Of a stretch of DNA of 64,000 nt, positions 23,670 to 33,557 are shown piece by piece. A program made the translations under genes and the position numbers. Where the stretch lies: positions 1 through 64,000 of the forward strand of contig CAMZAX010000009.1 in the NCBI GenBank assembly GCA_947304355.1, given 5' to 3'. Source of the stretch: an uncultured Selenomonadales bacterium (GTDB lineage: Bacteria; Bacillota; Negativicutes; Selenomonadales; Selenomonadaceae). Position 1 is the stretch's first letter. Each line of letters starts with the position of its first letter. The notes beneath the pieces are model-generated. The model was not told the DNA's origin. It worked only from the letters and a program-made list of their open reading frames with translations, and ran no database searches.

Positions 23670-26600
23670 GCGCAGCCTCCGTCGCCAACTTCAAAAGCGC
23701 GTCGTCAACTTCGCCGGGCGTGCCGACAATCCGCAGAATTCTTTGCCGCGAAAAGAGATATTTGCCGGCGGGCGTCCTGCGCAAGATGTTCAGTTCGCAC
23801 AATTCCTGCATGAGCGCGTCGACTTTATCTTCGGACGCGGGCAGGAGTTCTTTTTTGACAAGTTCGTAATCTTCCGCCGCCTTGAGCAAATCGCGCGGTT
23901 CGTAGCCGTCGACGTTGTTCTGATTGTAGTACAGATACGCCAGCAAGTTCGCAATGGAGTGATAATATTTATCCTTGCCCAGACCGAGCGTGATTTCGAT
24001 TTTGGTTTTGATGTCTTCGGTGAAGTCCTTGTCGGCGAGAACTTTCTTTATATGGTTTTCGCTGATTGTGTAAACGGGCGTGTCGGCGTTGTAGCCCGCG
24101 TAGGACGATTCAAACAACGCCTTGACGAGTTTTTCGCAGTAAAGCTGAATCAGGCTTGGGAAGTAGTTCGCCGTCTCCAAAATCGTCAGAATCAGCGAAT
24201 CCTTGTTGTTGTCGGGGAAGTACAGACCGAGATAGCGTAGCGGCACTTCCAAAAGTTTGCGTGCGTCTTCAAGCCCGAACGGTTTAATCGTCAGCGATTT
24301 GAGCGTCGGCAGGATATTGTTGTCGCTCAAGATTTTTTCGCGCTCAAAGCGGATGATGTTGCGCAAGCCCGCGATAACGAACTTGAAACGATTGCCGTTG
24401 TGGCTGTCCTGCTGAACTTTGGCGAGCGCGACGATCGGCGCGTAATTGCTTGCCGCGCAGGTTTCGATAAATCTGTCGGCTTCGTCGAGCATGAGCAGGA
24501 AGTAAGGAATTTTCGGCAGTTCGTCACTTGCCAGGCGGTTTCTGATGGCGCGGGCGAGATTTTCCCAATCGTCGGTCTCAAACGGTTCGGCGAAGAATTT
24601 TTTATCGCTGAGTTCGCGACTTGTGAGCAACGCCGCTTCGGAATAGTCTTTGTCGAGGATGTCGAGATAAATGGCGCGTTCGTCGTTGTGCCCGTCGATT
24701 TTCCGCGCCGCCATTTTCAGCAACGCAGATTTGCCGAGCTGACGACCTCCGCAAACGATATTGACGCCGCCTTGGTTCGTGACTTCGTTGATTTCGGATT
24801 CGCGCCCGATGAACATTTCGGGCGGCAACGGGATTTTCGGCGACGAGATATACGGTTGGCAACGCGCGAACGGCATAATCAACGCCATGAGCGTATCGGT
24901 GATTCGTTTCGTGCCGAGCTGTTCCGCGCAGTTTTTCAGCAGGTACATAATCGTCACTCTGTCGACGACGGCGAAAACTTTTTCCGTCAAACTTTTGTCG
25001 AGCTTGATTTCTTTGGCGAGGCGGCGGCGCGTCGGCAGGTCGAGTGCCCAATCGAGCAAAACCAACGTGTGCTTGCGGTTGCCAAGCTCCTTGAATTTAT
25101 CGATAAGATTTTTTTCGTCGTAGCGTCCGAAAAGGCACGTCACGCGGAAACCTTCAACCTCCGCGTCCGAGCCGAAAGCAGCTATCGGGTGGCTGTATCT
25201 GATTTGACCCGCGCCGAAAACTTCCACGTGGAAATTTATCGTGTTGGCGGACGAAGAAATTTTCTGGACGCTGTTCACGTCGAAGCCGAGCAATTCAAGC
25301 AGCGTCTTGATTCGGTCTTCGCCGACGGGATTTGTTATCCAGCTCTTGACGAGATTGAGCTTGGCGCGCGAAACTTTGTCGTGCGTGAAAATTTTCTTGG
25401 CGAGCAAATTCTCCAACGAATAGGCGTTGTCGTAAACCTTGTTGTAGCAGTCGCTGTAGTCCGAAATGAAACGGGCGAGCGCACCGGTCTCCGTGTCGTC
25501 GAATTTTTTGTACAGGTCGCCTTCGCTGAGCTTGAAAATCAAACTCCGCGCGACGGTGAAGTTGCGCGATTCGATTATCTGTTCGATTTCAGCGACGGCG
25601 GCGTTGAGTTCCTCCGCATCGACGTCGGGCGCGGTCTGCCTGTATGTTTCAATCGTGGTGTAAAGTTCCTGCTTGAGGGTTTCGGCGTTTTCGGCGGCGT
25701 TTTGGTCGAGGACGTCCTCCCAATGTTTTTTGACGCGGAAGAACACGCCGTAGTTGTCGCTCTGCAGAGCGTATTCGTAACAGTTTTCGACGAGCTGTAA
25801 AATTTTTTCCTTGGTGCCTTCGGGCATCATGTCGAATTGACCGTAGCTTTGCGCGAGTTCGAGCCCGCCGATGAAGCTTTCGCGACCGCGCGGGGCGTCT
25901 TTGGCGGCACTGCTCACGCATTTTTTCAAGTCGTAATTTTTCGCCGCGATGACGGACTTGCCGCTTGTTGCCTTCAAGTAGTCGTCGAGCAACTGCGCGG
26001 AGCCAAAGTCGTCGCCGCCCGCCTCAAAGATTTGTTCGATACGCGTTTCAATCGTCGGCAACTTCGACATTGCGTGCCGCCGAATTTGTTCGGGCAAGCC
26101 GTTCGCGGTGCCGTCGGAGATATTCAAGTCGAAGCGCGGCAGATAGTCTTTGTCGAGAATCACCTTGTCGCCGCACAGAAATTGCACGTAAAAATATTTG
26201 CCGTCGAGCGGATTGAACGCGCCCTTCAAGCGGTCGGCGATTTCTTTCAGCGTCTTGTCGAGCACGAGGCAGCCCGCCGCCGTCAATTCTTTGCCCTTGA
26301 GCTGTTTGGCGAGACTTTTGCGCGCAGCTTCGACTTCGGTCAGCAGTTCCGCGAAAAATTTTTCGTGCTGATTAATTTCGTCGCCCGACAGGCTTTCGAC
26401 GCACTCAAGCCACGCGCCGATAATTTCAGCCGCCTGCTCGAGTTTGTTAATCAGCGTCTTGCGCCACGCGCCAACGATGTCGTCACTGCGCGAGGGGTCT
26501 TTGGCTTTTTCCCAGCAAGATTCAATCCACGATTGGAGCTTCTCTTTGTCAATCGCGCCGTTCTTGCGCAAGAATTTATCGTTCAAGAATTCTTTAACGG

Positions 26601-28875
26601 CAGTCAACGTCGCGTCGTCAATGCCGTCGGTCGGCGTCTTTATCATGACGAAGATTTTGCAAAATTCGCTGTCGGTGTCGAACAACAGCTTGCGCGTCTT
26701 GGTGAACGTGATTTGTTCGCCGTGGAAGTCGCCTTCAAAGACCAGCCGATAATATTCGTTGGCTTCGCGCATGACGGCGTTAAGTCTGTTCTTGACGGCT
26801 TGCGCGTCTTTGGTGCGGTGTCCAGTGAAGTAATCCGCGCCCTTTTTGTTGTCGAGCTTGAAAGTTTTCACGTCGCGGAGCACTTGCGCAAGTTCGACGT
26901 TGCCGCGCAGGATGTCGAACTTTTTGATGTCGTCGTACAAATTCGGAATGATGTAATCGTATTCGGTGCGGTTGTAGAAAAATGCGCGGAGAGCGGCGGC
27001 GATTACCAGCGACTCGTCGAAGGCGTTAATGTCGGCGTCGATCAACGAAAAAATTTCGTCGGAGCTGTACACGGCGTCCAACAGCGGATCGTTCAGCGCG
27101 AAGGCAAGTCGACGATACAACGGCACGACGTCGGCATTTTGGAGCGTCTGCGCCTTCATGTAAGCCGTCGCGCAGTAAAATTTCTTGTCCAACAGCATTT
27201 TGCGGACAACGGGCGAAATTTCATTTCCGGTTTCCGCGTCGGTAATGTCGTCGGCGGGCGGCGGCTCGGTGTCGTCAAGTTTTTTAATCGCAGGTTCGTC
27301 GGCGGGCGGCGATACAATTTCGGGTTCTTCTTCGACGGGCGCGGCGTCGTCGGACGATTCGTCAGCAACTTCGTTGTCAAAATCGTCGTCGTCGAAGTCG
27401 TCTTCAACGGGCGCGAAAAATTCTTCGGGCGAAAGTTCGTCTTGCGTGTCTTCCGTGTAAAAGGTATTGTCCGCCACCGAATAAAAGTAAACGTCGACGT
27501 AAGGCGGAATGTCCTCAGCCATAACGGTCTTGAGCGCGGCGTAAACTCGTTCCGCGTGAGCAAGCGTCAAGCCGGCAACAGCCACGCGATCGAATGCCCG
27601 TGTCGTCTCGTTCAGATATTGCCGCAACTTTTTCAAGAACTTGTCGCAGTCGTCGAGGTCGTTCCAGAAACAGCCGATTATCAAGCCGCGTTCGTCACCG
27701 ATATAAAATTTCCCGCGAAACGCCTGCGGATAAAAATCGGCGGTGACGAACGACTTGTCGGACTCATGTTCGTACTCGTGAAGCCGAAAGTAAATCGCGC
27801 GCGTCAAAGCCGCCCGTGCGTCCTCCTCAACGAAGCCGGCGGCGACGAAGCCCTTGTGCCCTTTGGTTATCGAATTGATGAATTTTTTGCCGTTGTCGCC
27901 GCGCACGAAATCGGCGAATTTTTTTGTCATGCCGTAGAAGCTGCCGAAGTCGCCGAAAGAAAATTTTTGCAGGTAGCCCCGTTTCAGCAAGGACTGCGCG
28001 GCGTTTTCAAAAGTGTCGGGCGTGAACTTTTTGGGCGGCGTGACGGAATAGGCGACGCACCCGCGCGAAGCCGCCATCAAAAGCAACGGTTGCAGGGAGC
28101 CGGTGTCGCTGAATTCCAATCTGAAACGCTTGGCGGAAAATTCTTTGTCGCGGTCTTTCTTGTCGACGGCGAAATTTTTTTCCCACGGCGCAAAGTCGTC
28201 GTCAGCAAGGAGCGCGTTGCTTTCGCGCAGTGCCTTGGCGAAGTGGCTTTCTTCGGGCTCGTCGGGGATTTCTTCAACGGGCTCGGCTTTGGCAACGGGC
28301 TCGTCGGATTGGAAAACCAATTCGCCGTCGAAAAGTCCCGCGCCTATAAAGTTCACGTCGAAAGAGTCCATGAGTTCTTGAATCGCCAAAATCTTCGTGC
28401 CGGTGCTTGGCGCGTTCATTGCGTCGATAAATTTCGCGTAAGGGTCGGCGGTCGATTCGGCTTTGGCGTCGAAAACTTTTTTGGCGAACAGCACCTGCAA
28501 CTTTTTCTTGTGGCGCGTCAAAATCTTTTGGTATTCGGGATTGTCGGTGACAAGCTGTAAAAATTTTTTCGCGCGACCGTAGACGCTCGTCTCCATGATT
28601 CGGACTTCTTCGGCGTTCAAAAGTCGTTCGACTTCCGCAAAACTGTCGGGCGGCGGCTCGGTCAGAACTTCCTCGTACAATTTGCGACAGAAATTTTCTT
28701 CCTCAATCAAGCTGATTAACGTGATTCGCGCCGCGTTTAATCGCTCGAACTCGGCAAATTTTTCGTCGTCGAAAGCCGCCGTCAACGCTGAAAAATTTTC
28801 TTTGAGCGTCGCGCCCAATGTTCGCAATTCCTGCAGCGAATATCGAATCGCGTTGAATTTTTTTATTCGTTCCAT
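23662..28875 (-). CDS. Very large (1737 aa) multidomain P-loop ATPase
   Basis: The N-terminal ~170 residues are helical, possibly coiled coil. Residues ~255-320 include a winged-helix-like stretch (ENAAQSLLKRGYLQKF..GSFYGMTKKFADFV). Residues ~495-545 are a highly acidic linker. The middle ~800 residues are mostly helical. A STAND/AAA-like NTPase follows: GRESEINEV, Walker A GGRQLGKSALL (~1372-1382), Walker B FLLMLDEADRF (~1462), and a C-terminal winged helix (~1650-1730). No membrane segments. GGAGG precedes the ATG, 21 bases after livF. Size and layout recall defence ATPases, but no named family was recognised. Confidence 0.65.
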   Translation of the reverse strand: MERIKKFNAIRYSLQELRTLGATLKENFSALTAAFDDEKFAEFERLNAARITLISLIEEENFCRKLYEEVLTEPPPDSFAEVERLLNAEEVRIMETSVYGRAKKFLQLVTDNPEYQKILTRHKKKLQVLFAKKVFDAKAESTADPYAKFIDAMNAPSTGTKILAIQELMDSFDVNFIGAGLFDGELVFQSDEPVAKAEPVEEIPDEPEESHFAKALRESNALLADDDFAPWEKNFAVDKKDRDKEFSAKRFRLEFSDTGSLQPLLLMAASRGCVAYSVTPPKKFTPDTFENAAQSLLKRGYLQKFSFGDFGSFYGMTKKFADFVRGDNGKKFINSITKGHKGFVAAGFVEEDARAALTRAIYFRLHEYEHESDKSFVTADFYPQAFRGKFYIGDERGLIIGCFWNDLDDCDKFLKKLRQYLNETTRAFDRVAVAGLTLAHAERVYAALKTVMAEDIPPYVDVYFYSVADNTFYTEDTQDELSPEEFFAPVEDDFDDDDFDNEVADESSDDAAPVEEEPEIVSPPADEPAIKKLDDTEPPPADDITDAETGNEISPVVRKMLLDKKFYCATAYMKAQTLQNADVVPLYRRLAFALNDPLLDAVYSSDEIFSLIDADINAFDESLVIAAALRAFFYNRTEYDYIIPNLYDDIKKFDILRGNVELAQVLRDVKTFKLDNKKGADYFTGHRTKDAQAVKNRLNAVMREANEYYRLVFEGDFHGEQITFTKTRKLLFDTDSEFCKIFVMIKTPTDGIDDATLTAVKEFLNDKFLRKNGAIDKEKLQSWIESCWEKAKDPSRSDDIVGAWRKTLINKLEQAAEIIGAWLECVESLSGDEINQHEKFFAELLTEVEAARKSLAKQLKGKELTAAGCLVLDKTLKEIADRLKGAFNPLDGKYFYVQFLCGDKVILDKDYLPRFDLNISDGTANGLPEQIRRHAMSKLPTIETRIEQIFEAGGDDFGSAQLLDDYLKATSGKSVIAAKNYDLKKCVSSAAKDAPRGRESFIGGLELAQSYGQFDMMPEGTKEKILQLVENCYEYALQSDNYGVFFRVKKHWEDVLDQNAAENAETLKQELYTTIETYRQTAPDVDAEELNAAVAEIEQIIESRNFTVARSLIFKLSEGDLYKKFDDTETGALARFISDYSDCYNKVYDNAYSLENLLAKKIFTHDKVSRAKLNLVKSWITNPVGEDRIKTLLELLGFDVNSVQKISSSANTINFHVEVFGAGQIRYSHPIAAFGSDAEVEGFRVTCLFGRYDEKNLIDKFKELGNRKHTLVLLDWALDLPTRRRLAKEIKLDKSLTEKVFAVVDRVTIMYLLKNCAEQLGTKRITDTLMALIMPFARCQPYISSPKIPLPPEMFIGRESEINEVTNQGGVNIVCGGRQLGKSALLKMAARKIDGHNDERAIYLDILDKDYSEAALLTSRELSDKKFFAEPFETDDWENLARAIRNRLASDELPKIPYFLLMLDEADRFIETCAASNYAPIVALAKVQQDSHNGNRFKFVIAGLRNIIRFEREKILSDNNILPTLKSLTIKPFGLEDARKLLEVPLRYLGLYFPDNNKDSLILTILETANYFPSLIQLYCEKLVKALFESSYAGYNADTPVYTISENHIKKVLADKDFTEDIKTKIEITLGLGKDKYYHSIANLLAYLYYNQNNVDGYEPRDLLKAAEDYELVKKELLPASEDKVDALMQELCELNILRRTPAGKYLFSRQRILRIVGTPGEVDDALLKLATEAAHG

Positions 28876-28896
28876 GATTGCAATCCTCCGCCGTGT

Positions 28897-29607
28897 TTAA
28901 CCGCCCAGATAGGCTTTTCGGATGTCTTCGCTTGCGGCCAGTTCCTTGGCGTCGCCCGAAATGGTTATGCGCCCCGTTTCCAAAACGTAAGCGCGATTGG
29001 CAATCGACAACGCCATATTCGCGTTCTGTTCGACGAGCAAAATCGTCGTGCCCGTCTTGTGGATGTCGGCGATGATGTTGAATATTTCTTTGATTAACAG
29101 CGGCGCGAGTCCCATGCTTGGTTCGTCCATAAGCAAAAGTTTCGGGCGGCTCATAAGCGCGCGACCCATTGCAAGCATTTGCTGTTCGCCGCCGGATAAA
29201 GTTCCCGCGAGCTGCAGGCGACGTTCCTCAAGGCGCGGGAAACGTCCGAAAACCATTTTCATATCGGCTTGAATTTCGTCCTTGTCGGTGCGCGTGAAGG
29301 CACCGAGCTCAAGATTTTCAAGCACGGTCATTTCCGCGAATATGCGTCGACCTTCGGGCACTTGCGAAATCCCTTCGCGAACGATTTTATGCGCCGGCAT
29401 ACCCGCGATATTGTTGCCCAAAAATTTTATTTCGCCGGTCTTGGGCTTTAGGAGCCCCGAAATAGTTCGGAGCGTCGTTGATTTGCCCGCGCCGTTCGCG
29501 CCGATAAGCGTGACGATCTCGCCTTCGTCAACGGAAAGACTTATGCCTTTTATTGCGTGAATCGCACCGTAGTAGACGTTGATGTCTTTGACTTCAAGCA
29601 TTGCCAT
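28897..29607 (-). CDS. livF: Branched-chain amino-acid ABC transporter ATPase LivF
   Basis: 236 residues from the ATG at 29607 (AAAGGAG SD). Walker A GANGAGKST, ABC signature LSGGEQQM, Walker B LLLMDEPSMGLAP, and the LivF-type C-terminus AYVLETGRITISGDAKEL. It powers uptake with LivG. The gene is separated from livG by three unrelated genes but remains co-directional. Confidence 0.95.
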   Translation of the reverse strand: MAMLEVKDINVYYGAIHAIKGISLSVDEGEIVTLIGANGAGKSTTLRTISGLLKPKTGEIKFLGNNIAGMPAHKIVREGISQVPEGRRIFAEMTVLENLELGAFTRTDKDEIQADMKMVFGRFPRLEERRLQLAGTLSGGEQQMLAMGRALMSRPKLLLMDEPSMGLAPLLIKEIFNIIADIHKTGTTILLVEQNANMALSIANRAYVLETGRITISGDAKELAASEDIRKAYLGG

Positions 29608-29620
29608 AAGCAAAACTCCT

Positions 29621-30566
29621 TTACTTGTCGTGCAGTGAAATAAATTTGTCGATGTCGTTGAAATACTTAAAGTTGTCGTGAATTTTGTCGAGGCTCCAAT
29701 CCCACCACTTGATGCGCAACAACGATTCGATAACGTCTTCGGGAAAGCGGAACTTGATAATTTTTGCGGGGTTGCCGCCGACGATTGCATAGGGCGGGAC
29801 GTTTTTGACGACGACGCTGTCAGAGGCGACAACCGCGCCGTCACCGATAACGAGCGGCTTTTTCGGGTTCGTGCATTTCAAATTACAGCCGCGACCGATC
29901 CAAACGTCGTTGCCGATTAAAATTTTGCAAACACCCTGCGGCGGATAAAATTCCGTCGGAACTGTCCAATCATATCGCCAAAGGGCGTATGAACTTACGT
30001 TACGATAATTATGGTCATTGTGATGAATAAGTTCGCAGGTAACATTCCACGCAATTGAAGAAAACTTTCCTACATTGAGCGAAACTTTCATAGGGCTGTT
30101 GGTCTCAATATTTATCCCGCCGAAATAAGTTTTTTTCCCGACGTTAACAACCAAGTTGCGATTCTTAATTTGATAAATGCGCGGATACGCAATGTTCGTT
30201 CCATCACTAATAAAATTATTGTCGAACACACCGTAAGCGACGCCTTCTTTGAGCAGGCGCGGGAAGTCGAGATTCGGAACTTTAAAAACTCTGCCGTCGA
30301 TGATTCGGTTGCGGGGGAAGCCTTGCGCCTCCAAAAATTTCATGCGCCGATAAAAATCATTGCGCGACGAAATTATCGCCAGTTCAAAATTAACCCCCCC
30401 CCCACACACACGGTTTGCCGTTCGCGTCGACGAGCGTGACACCTTTATCGCTGAGGACGGCAAAGGCGACGACTTCCAGGTTGCCGCGCTGAACTTCGCG
30501 GGCGTAGTAAGGTTGAAGCTCGTTGAACATGTCGTCGACGCCGAAGATTAAAGTTTTTAAAGCCAA
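29621..30566 (-). pseudogene. Hexapeptide acetyltransferase, frameshifted at a G10 tract (possibly phase-variable)
   Basis: Two frames together encode a protein homologous to the gene at 31812-32774. The first begins at TTG 30566 (AAGGAG SD; MALKTLIFG) and stops at 30392 just after a run of ten G (coding strand). The second carries FELAIISSRNDFYRRMKF and the left-handed beta-helix with NDVWIGRGCNLKC and the CatB-like PPYAIVGGNPAKIIKFRF. A tract of nine G would join them. O-acetyltransferase or other acyltransferase for surface sugar is likely. The frameshift may be real phase-off state or an assembly error. Confidence 0.75.
30394..30411 (-). repeat. G10 homopolymer next to a (GT)n tract
   Basis: Ten C on the plus strand (30394-30403) followed by ACACACAC. 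Both are slippage-prone and sit at the frameshift of the acetyltransferase gene. The paralogue has seven G at the equivalent site. Confidence 0.95.
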
Positions 30567-30571
30567 CGTTG

Positions 30572-31807
30572 TCACTCCTTAACGAATTCAAACGTCACGG
30601 GGAATTGATGCTTGCGGGTCGCGGCGCGGCAATAGCGTTCGTAGGTGCGCGAAATTTTTTTCTTGTCGACTTTGGAATAGTCGCCGACGATTTGAATATG
30701 CGCCTCGACGGGAAATTTCTTCATGGTGTCAAGTTCGCCGAGACGATCCTCAATGCACTCCTGCGTTGTCAGCGGAAAGCTCTTGCCGTGCAGAACCCGG
30801 AAGACTTCGCGGATGTTTTGCGTGTCGCGATTGTAAGTGCAACTCATCGACAGATTGCCTTCGCCCGACATGTACATTCGCCCGAAGCCCGCCGTGTCGA
30901 CGCCCTGCGTCAAAAGCGAAGTCCGCGTGCCGTCGTCGTCTGTCATGAAAATTTTCGCCTTGGCAATTTCGTCGCGCCACGTTTTGGCGGCGGGGACGTA
31001 TGAATTAAAGTCAACGTCGATTTTCGCGCCGGTCTGCGTGTAGGGATATTGAGCCGCCTCGCGATTGGCGTCGCCGAGCCGCAAAGCCGCGACAGTAGCC
31101 GCACTGCGCGCCAACGTCTCGCGATTAAATTTATAAACGTCGACGAGCAACTTGGGATTTTTTTCGGAAGGACGCTGATATTTTTTGCCGTCAGTCCACG
31201 TCGCCTTGTCGAAGTGAATCTGCGCGGCGGGAAATTTTTCGTTGTAAAGGGCAACGGCGTCGTCAATGCGGTTGAAACAATCCGTCCACTGCTCCCAGCT
31301 CGTCAAGTCGCGGACGCCCGAACAACTTTTGCTGTGCGCCATGCAGTCCAACGCAACCGCGTCGACGTTGACGCCGAAAGTTTCAAACTCCGCGCGATTT
31401 TCAAGGACGTGAATCGCCGAGTTCAGCGAATGGTCTTTGCGCAACGCGTTGCCGTCGCTGTAGTCTTTGAACGCGCCGCCGTCCATTCCGGTGTCGTGCA
31501 TGTAAGCCGCAACTTGCAATTCGCGCCTGTCGATTGACGAGTACCACGGGTTGGCGAAATTCGCGCGCTCAATGGCGTCGGCAGCCTGTTGCGACTTCAG
31601 GGCGACCAATGCCGCGTGCGCTCCGCCGTGATCGCTGTAAGTCCGCAGTTCGACGTATTGTTTGGCGACTTCGCGGGCGCGGGCGTAATACTTGTTGGAA
31701 AGGTCTTTCGCGCCGTCGGTTGCCGTTGCAAAGTTCATTGCCTGCGCGGCTTGCGCGAACACGAGCGTCACGACCAAAAGCGTCGCGGCGAAAATTTTCT
31801 TGAGCAT
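30572..31807 (-). CDS. Exported HD-domain protein
   Basis: 411 residues with a signal peptide (FAATLLVVTLVFAQAAQA, cleavage ~23). Residues ~55-190 have an HD-superfamily pattern: SDHGGAHAALV, YMHDTGMDGGAF, KDHSLNSAIHVL, and CMAHSKSC, supplying four to five His/Asp metal ligands. The C-terminal ~200 residues are unrecognised. A periplasmic phosphohydrolase or phosphodiesterase is plausible. It lies between the two acetyltransferase genes with gaps of only a few bases; its last codons contain the SD of the downstream acetyltransferase. Confidence 0.65.
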   Translation of the reverse strand: MLKKIFAATLLVVTLVFAQAAQAMNFATATDGAKDLSNKYYARAREVAKQYVELRTYSDHGGAHAALVALKSQQAADAIERANFANPWYSSIDRRELQVAAYMHDTGMDGGAFKDYSDGNALRKDHSLNSAIHVLENRAEFETFGVNVDAVALDCMAHSKSCSGVRDLTSWEQWTDCFNRIDDAVALYNEKFPAAQIHFDKATWTDGKKYQRPSEKNPKLLVDVYKFNRETLARSAATVAALRLGDANREAAQYPYTQTGAKIDVDFNSYVPAAKTWRDEIAKAKIFMTDDDGTRTSLLTQGVDTAGFGRMYMSGEGNLSMSCTYNRDTQNIREVFRVLHGKSFPLTTQECIEDRLGELDTMKKFPVEAHIQIVGDYSKVDKKKISRTYERYCRAATRKHQFPVTFEFVKE

Positions 31808-31811
31808 GAAT

Positions 31812-32774
31812 TCAACTCCTGTCGTGCAGAGCTATAAATTTTTCTATGTCGTTGAAATACTTAAAGTTGTCGTGAATTTTGTCGAGGCTCCAATCCCACC
31901 ACTTGATACGCAGAAGAGCTTCGATGACGTCGGGCGGAAAACGATATTTGATAATCTGTGCGGGGTTACCGCCGACAATGGCGTAGGGCGGCACGTTTTT
32001 GACGACCACGCTGTCCGCGGCGATGACCGCGCCGTCACCGATAACGAGCGGCTTTTTCGGGTTGGTGCACTTCAAAATACAGCCGCGACCAATCCAAACG
32101 TCATTGCCGATGTTAATTTTACATTTTCCACTCGGTGCGTTGAATTCTTTAGGAAAATTCCAATCAAAATTATCAGGGTGAGTAGAGGTTAATAAGTTAT
32201 GATTGTGCCCTACGTTTATGTCAAGCTCAAATAAAATACGCCATGCCATATCCGAAAAATTTCCAACTGTTATTATGCCTCTGCCCTCTATACGTGCACC
32301 GAAATTTAACATACTTTTAATACCGAAATGTATTTTTGTGGCGTTATTTTTAAAGGTATACGTTCTTGGATAAATACTATGCGTGACGTCCAAAAAACCC
32401 TCTCTGCTTTCAAAAATACCATAAGCGACGCCGTCTTTGATGAATCGCGGAAAGTCTAAGTTGGGGATTTTAAAAACATACCCGTCGAGAATTCGATTGC
32501 GCGGAACGCCTCGCGACTCAATGAATTTCATCTTCTGATAAAACTGATTACGAGAGGAGATTATCACGAGGTCAAAGTTTGGAATATCTTCAACCCCCCC
32601 TCCTTTACCGTCAGCATAAACTAGATTAACCTTATCGCCCTCAAGCTCAGCGGTGGCTACGATTTCCAAATTGCCAATCTTAACTTGCGCGTCGTAAAAG
32701 GGCTTTAGTGTCTCGTAAATGTTTTTATTGCCGAAAGTGTCTTTCGTGCCGAAAAGCAAAGTTTTGTACGCCAT
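31812..32774 (-). CDS. Hexapeptide-repeat acetyltransferase (intact paralogue)
   Basis: 320 residues. The N-terminal ~110 residues (MAYKTLLFG..FDLVIISSRNQFYQKMKF) resemble a nucleotide-binding-like alpha/beta domain, as in sugar acyltransferases of the PglD type. The C-terminal ~200 residues form a left-handed beta-helix of the CatB/LbH type with NDVWIGRGCILKC and KNVPPYAIVGGNPAQIIKYRF. The catalytic His is probably in the GHNHNLL segment. Its ATG directly follows the livG stop, and its SD lies inside livG. A seven-G run in frame mirrors the G10 tract of the sister gene. Confidence 0.75.
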   Translation of the reverse strand: MAYKTLLFGTKDTFGNKNIYETLKPFYDAQVKIGNLEIVATAELEGDKVNLVYADGKGGGVEDIPNFDLVIISSRNQFYQKMKFIESRGVPRNRILDGYVFKIPNLDFPRFIKDGVAYGIFESREGFLDVTHSIYPRTYTFKNNATKIHFGIKSMLNFGARIEGRGIITVGNFSDMAWRILFELDINVGHNHNLLTSTHPDNFDWNFPKEFNAPSGKCKINIGNDVWIGRGCILKCTNPKKPLVIGDGAVIAADSVVVKNVPPYAIVGGNPAQIIKYRFPPDVIEALLRIKWWDWSLDKIHDNFKYFNDIEKFIALHDRS

Positions 32775-33557
32775 TTAATTAATCTCCTCCGCTCCGAGGT
32801 AAGCGCGAATGACTTCGGGGTTGTTCTGAATTTCGGCGGGCGTGCCGTCGGCGATAATCATGCCGTATTCAAGGACGTAAATGCGTTCGCAAATGCCCAT
32901 GACCAAGCTCATGTCGTGTTCGATAAGCAAAACCGTCAGCCCGAATTGCTCGCGTATCCAGCGAATCATTTCCATAAGCTCATGCGTCTCTTGCGGGTTC
33001 ATGCCGGCGGCGGGCTCGTCAAGCAACAAAAGTTTCGGCTTTGCGGCAAGGGCGCGCGCTATCTCCAGTCGACGTTGCGCACCGTAGGGCAGATTCTTCG
33101 CGACTTCGTAAGCGTGTTCGTCCAGCTTGAAAATTTTCAGCAGATTGAGCGCGTCGTCCGTGATGGATTTTTCCTCGCCGAAGTAGCGACCCATGCGCAA
33201 GACCGTTTCAAGCAAGCCGTACTTAACGTGGCAGTGGTAAGCGATTTTCACGTTGTCCAAGACGCTCAGCTCGCTGAACAGGCGGATGTTTTGGAAGGTG
33301 CGCGCAATGCCCCGCGTCGTGATTTCATACGGCTTGAGTCCGACAAGCGATTTGCCGTCGAAGGTGATTTCGCCCGTCGTGGGCTTGTAGACGCCCGTTA
33401 TCAGATTGAACGCCGTCGTTTTGCCCGCGCCGTTGGGTCCGATAAGTCCGATAAGCTCGCCTTTGTCGATGTAAATGTTGAAGTCCGAAACCGCCTTGAG
33501 TCCGCCGAAGACTTCGGACACGTCGACCGTCTCAAGCAAGTGTTTAGTGGTTGCCAA
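32775..33557 (-). CDS. livG: Branched-chain amino-acid ABC transporter ATPase LivG
   Basis: About 260 residues. Walker A GPNGAGKTT, signature LPYGAQRRLEIARAL, Walker B LLLLDEPAAGMNP, and the LivG-specific C-terminus YVLEYGMIIADGTPAEI. A TTG at 33557 with AAGGAGG eleven bases upstream fits the usual LivG length; an ATG at 33593 would add 12 residues but has no SD. It overlaps the end of the small upstream gene. Confidence 0.93.
   Translation of the reverse strand: MATTKHLLETVDVSEVFGGLKAVSDFNIYIDKGELIGLIGPNGAGKTTAFNLITGVYKPTTGEITFDGKSLVGLKPYEITTRGIARTFQNIRLFSELSVLDNVKIAYHCHVKYGLLETVLRMGRYFGEEKSITDDALNLLKIFKLDEHAYEVAKNLPYGAQRRLEIARALAAKPKLLLLDEPAAGMNPQETHELMEMIRWIREQFGLTVLLIEHDMSLVMGICERIYVLEYGMIIADGTPAEIQNNPEVIRAYLGAEEIN

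Noticed and set aside
25837..28560. A 907-codon open frame on the plus strand opposite the large ATPase gene
   Set aside because: It is a frame shadow: no SD, no recognisable domains, and composition is what results from reading the antisense of a codon-biased gene. Several other long antisense frames (for example 8666-10105 and 3887-4729 on the minus strand) were dropped for the same reason.
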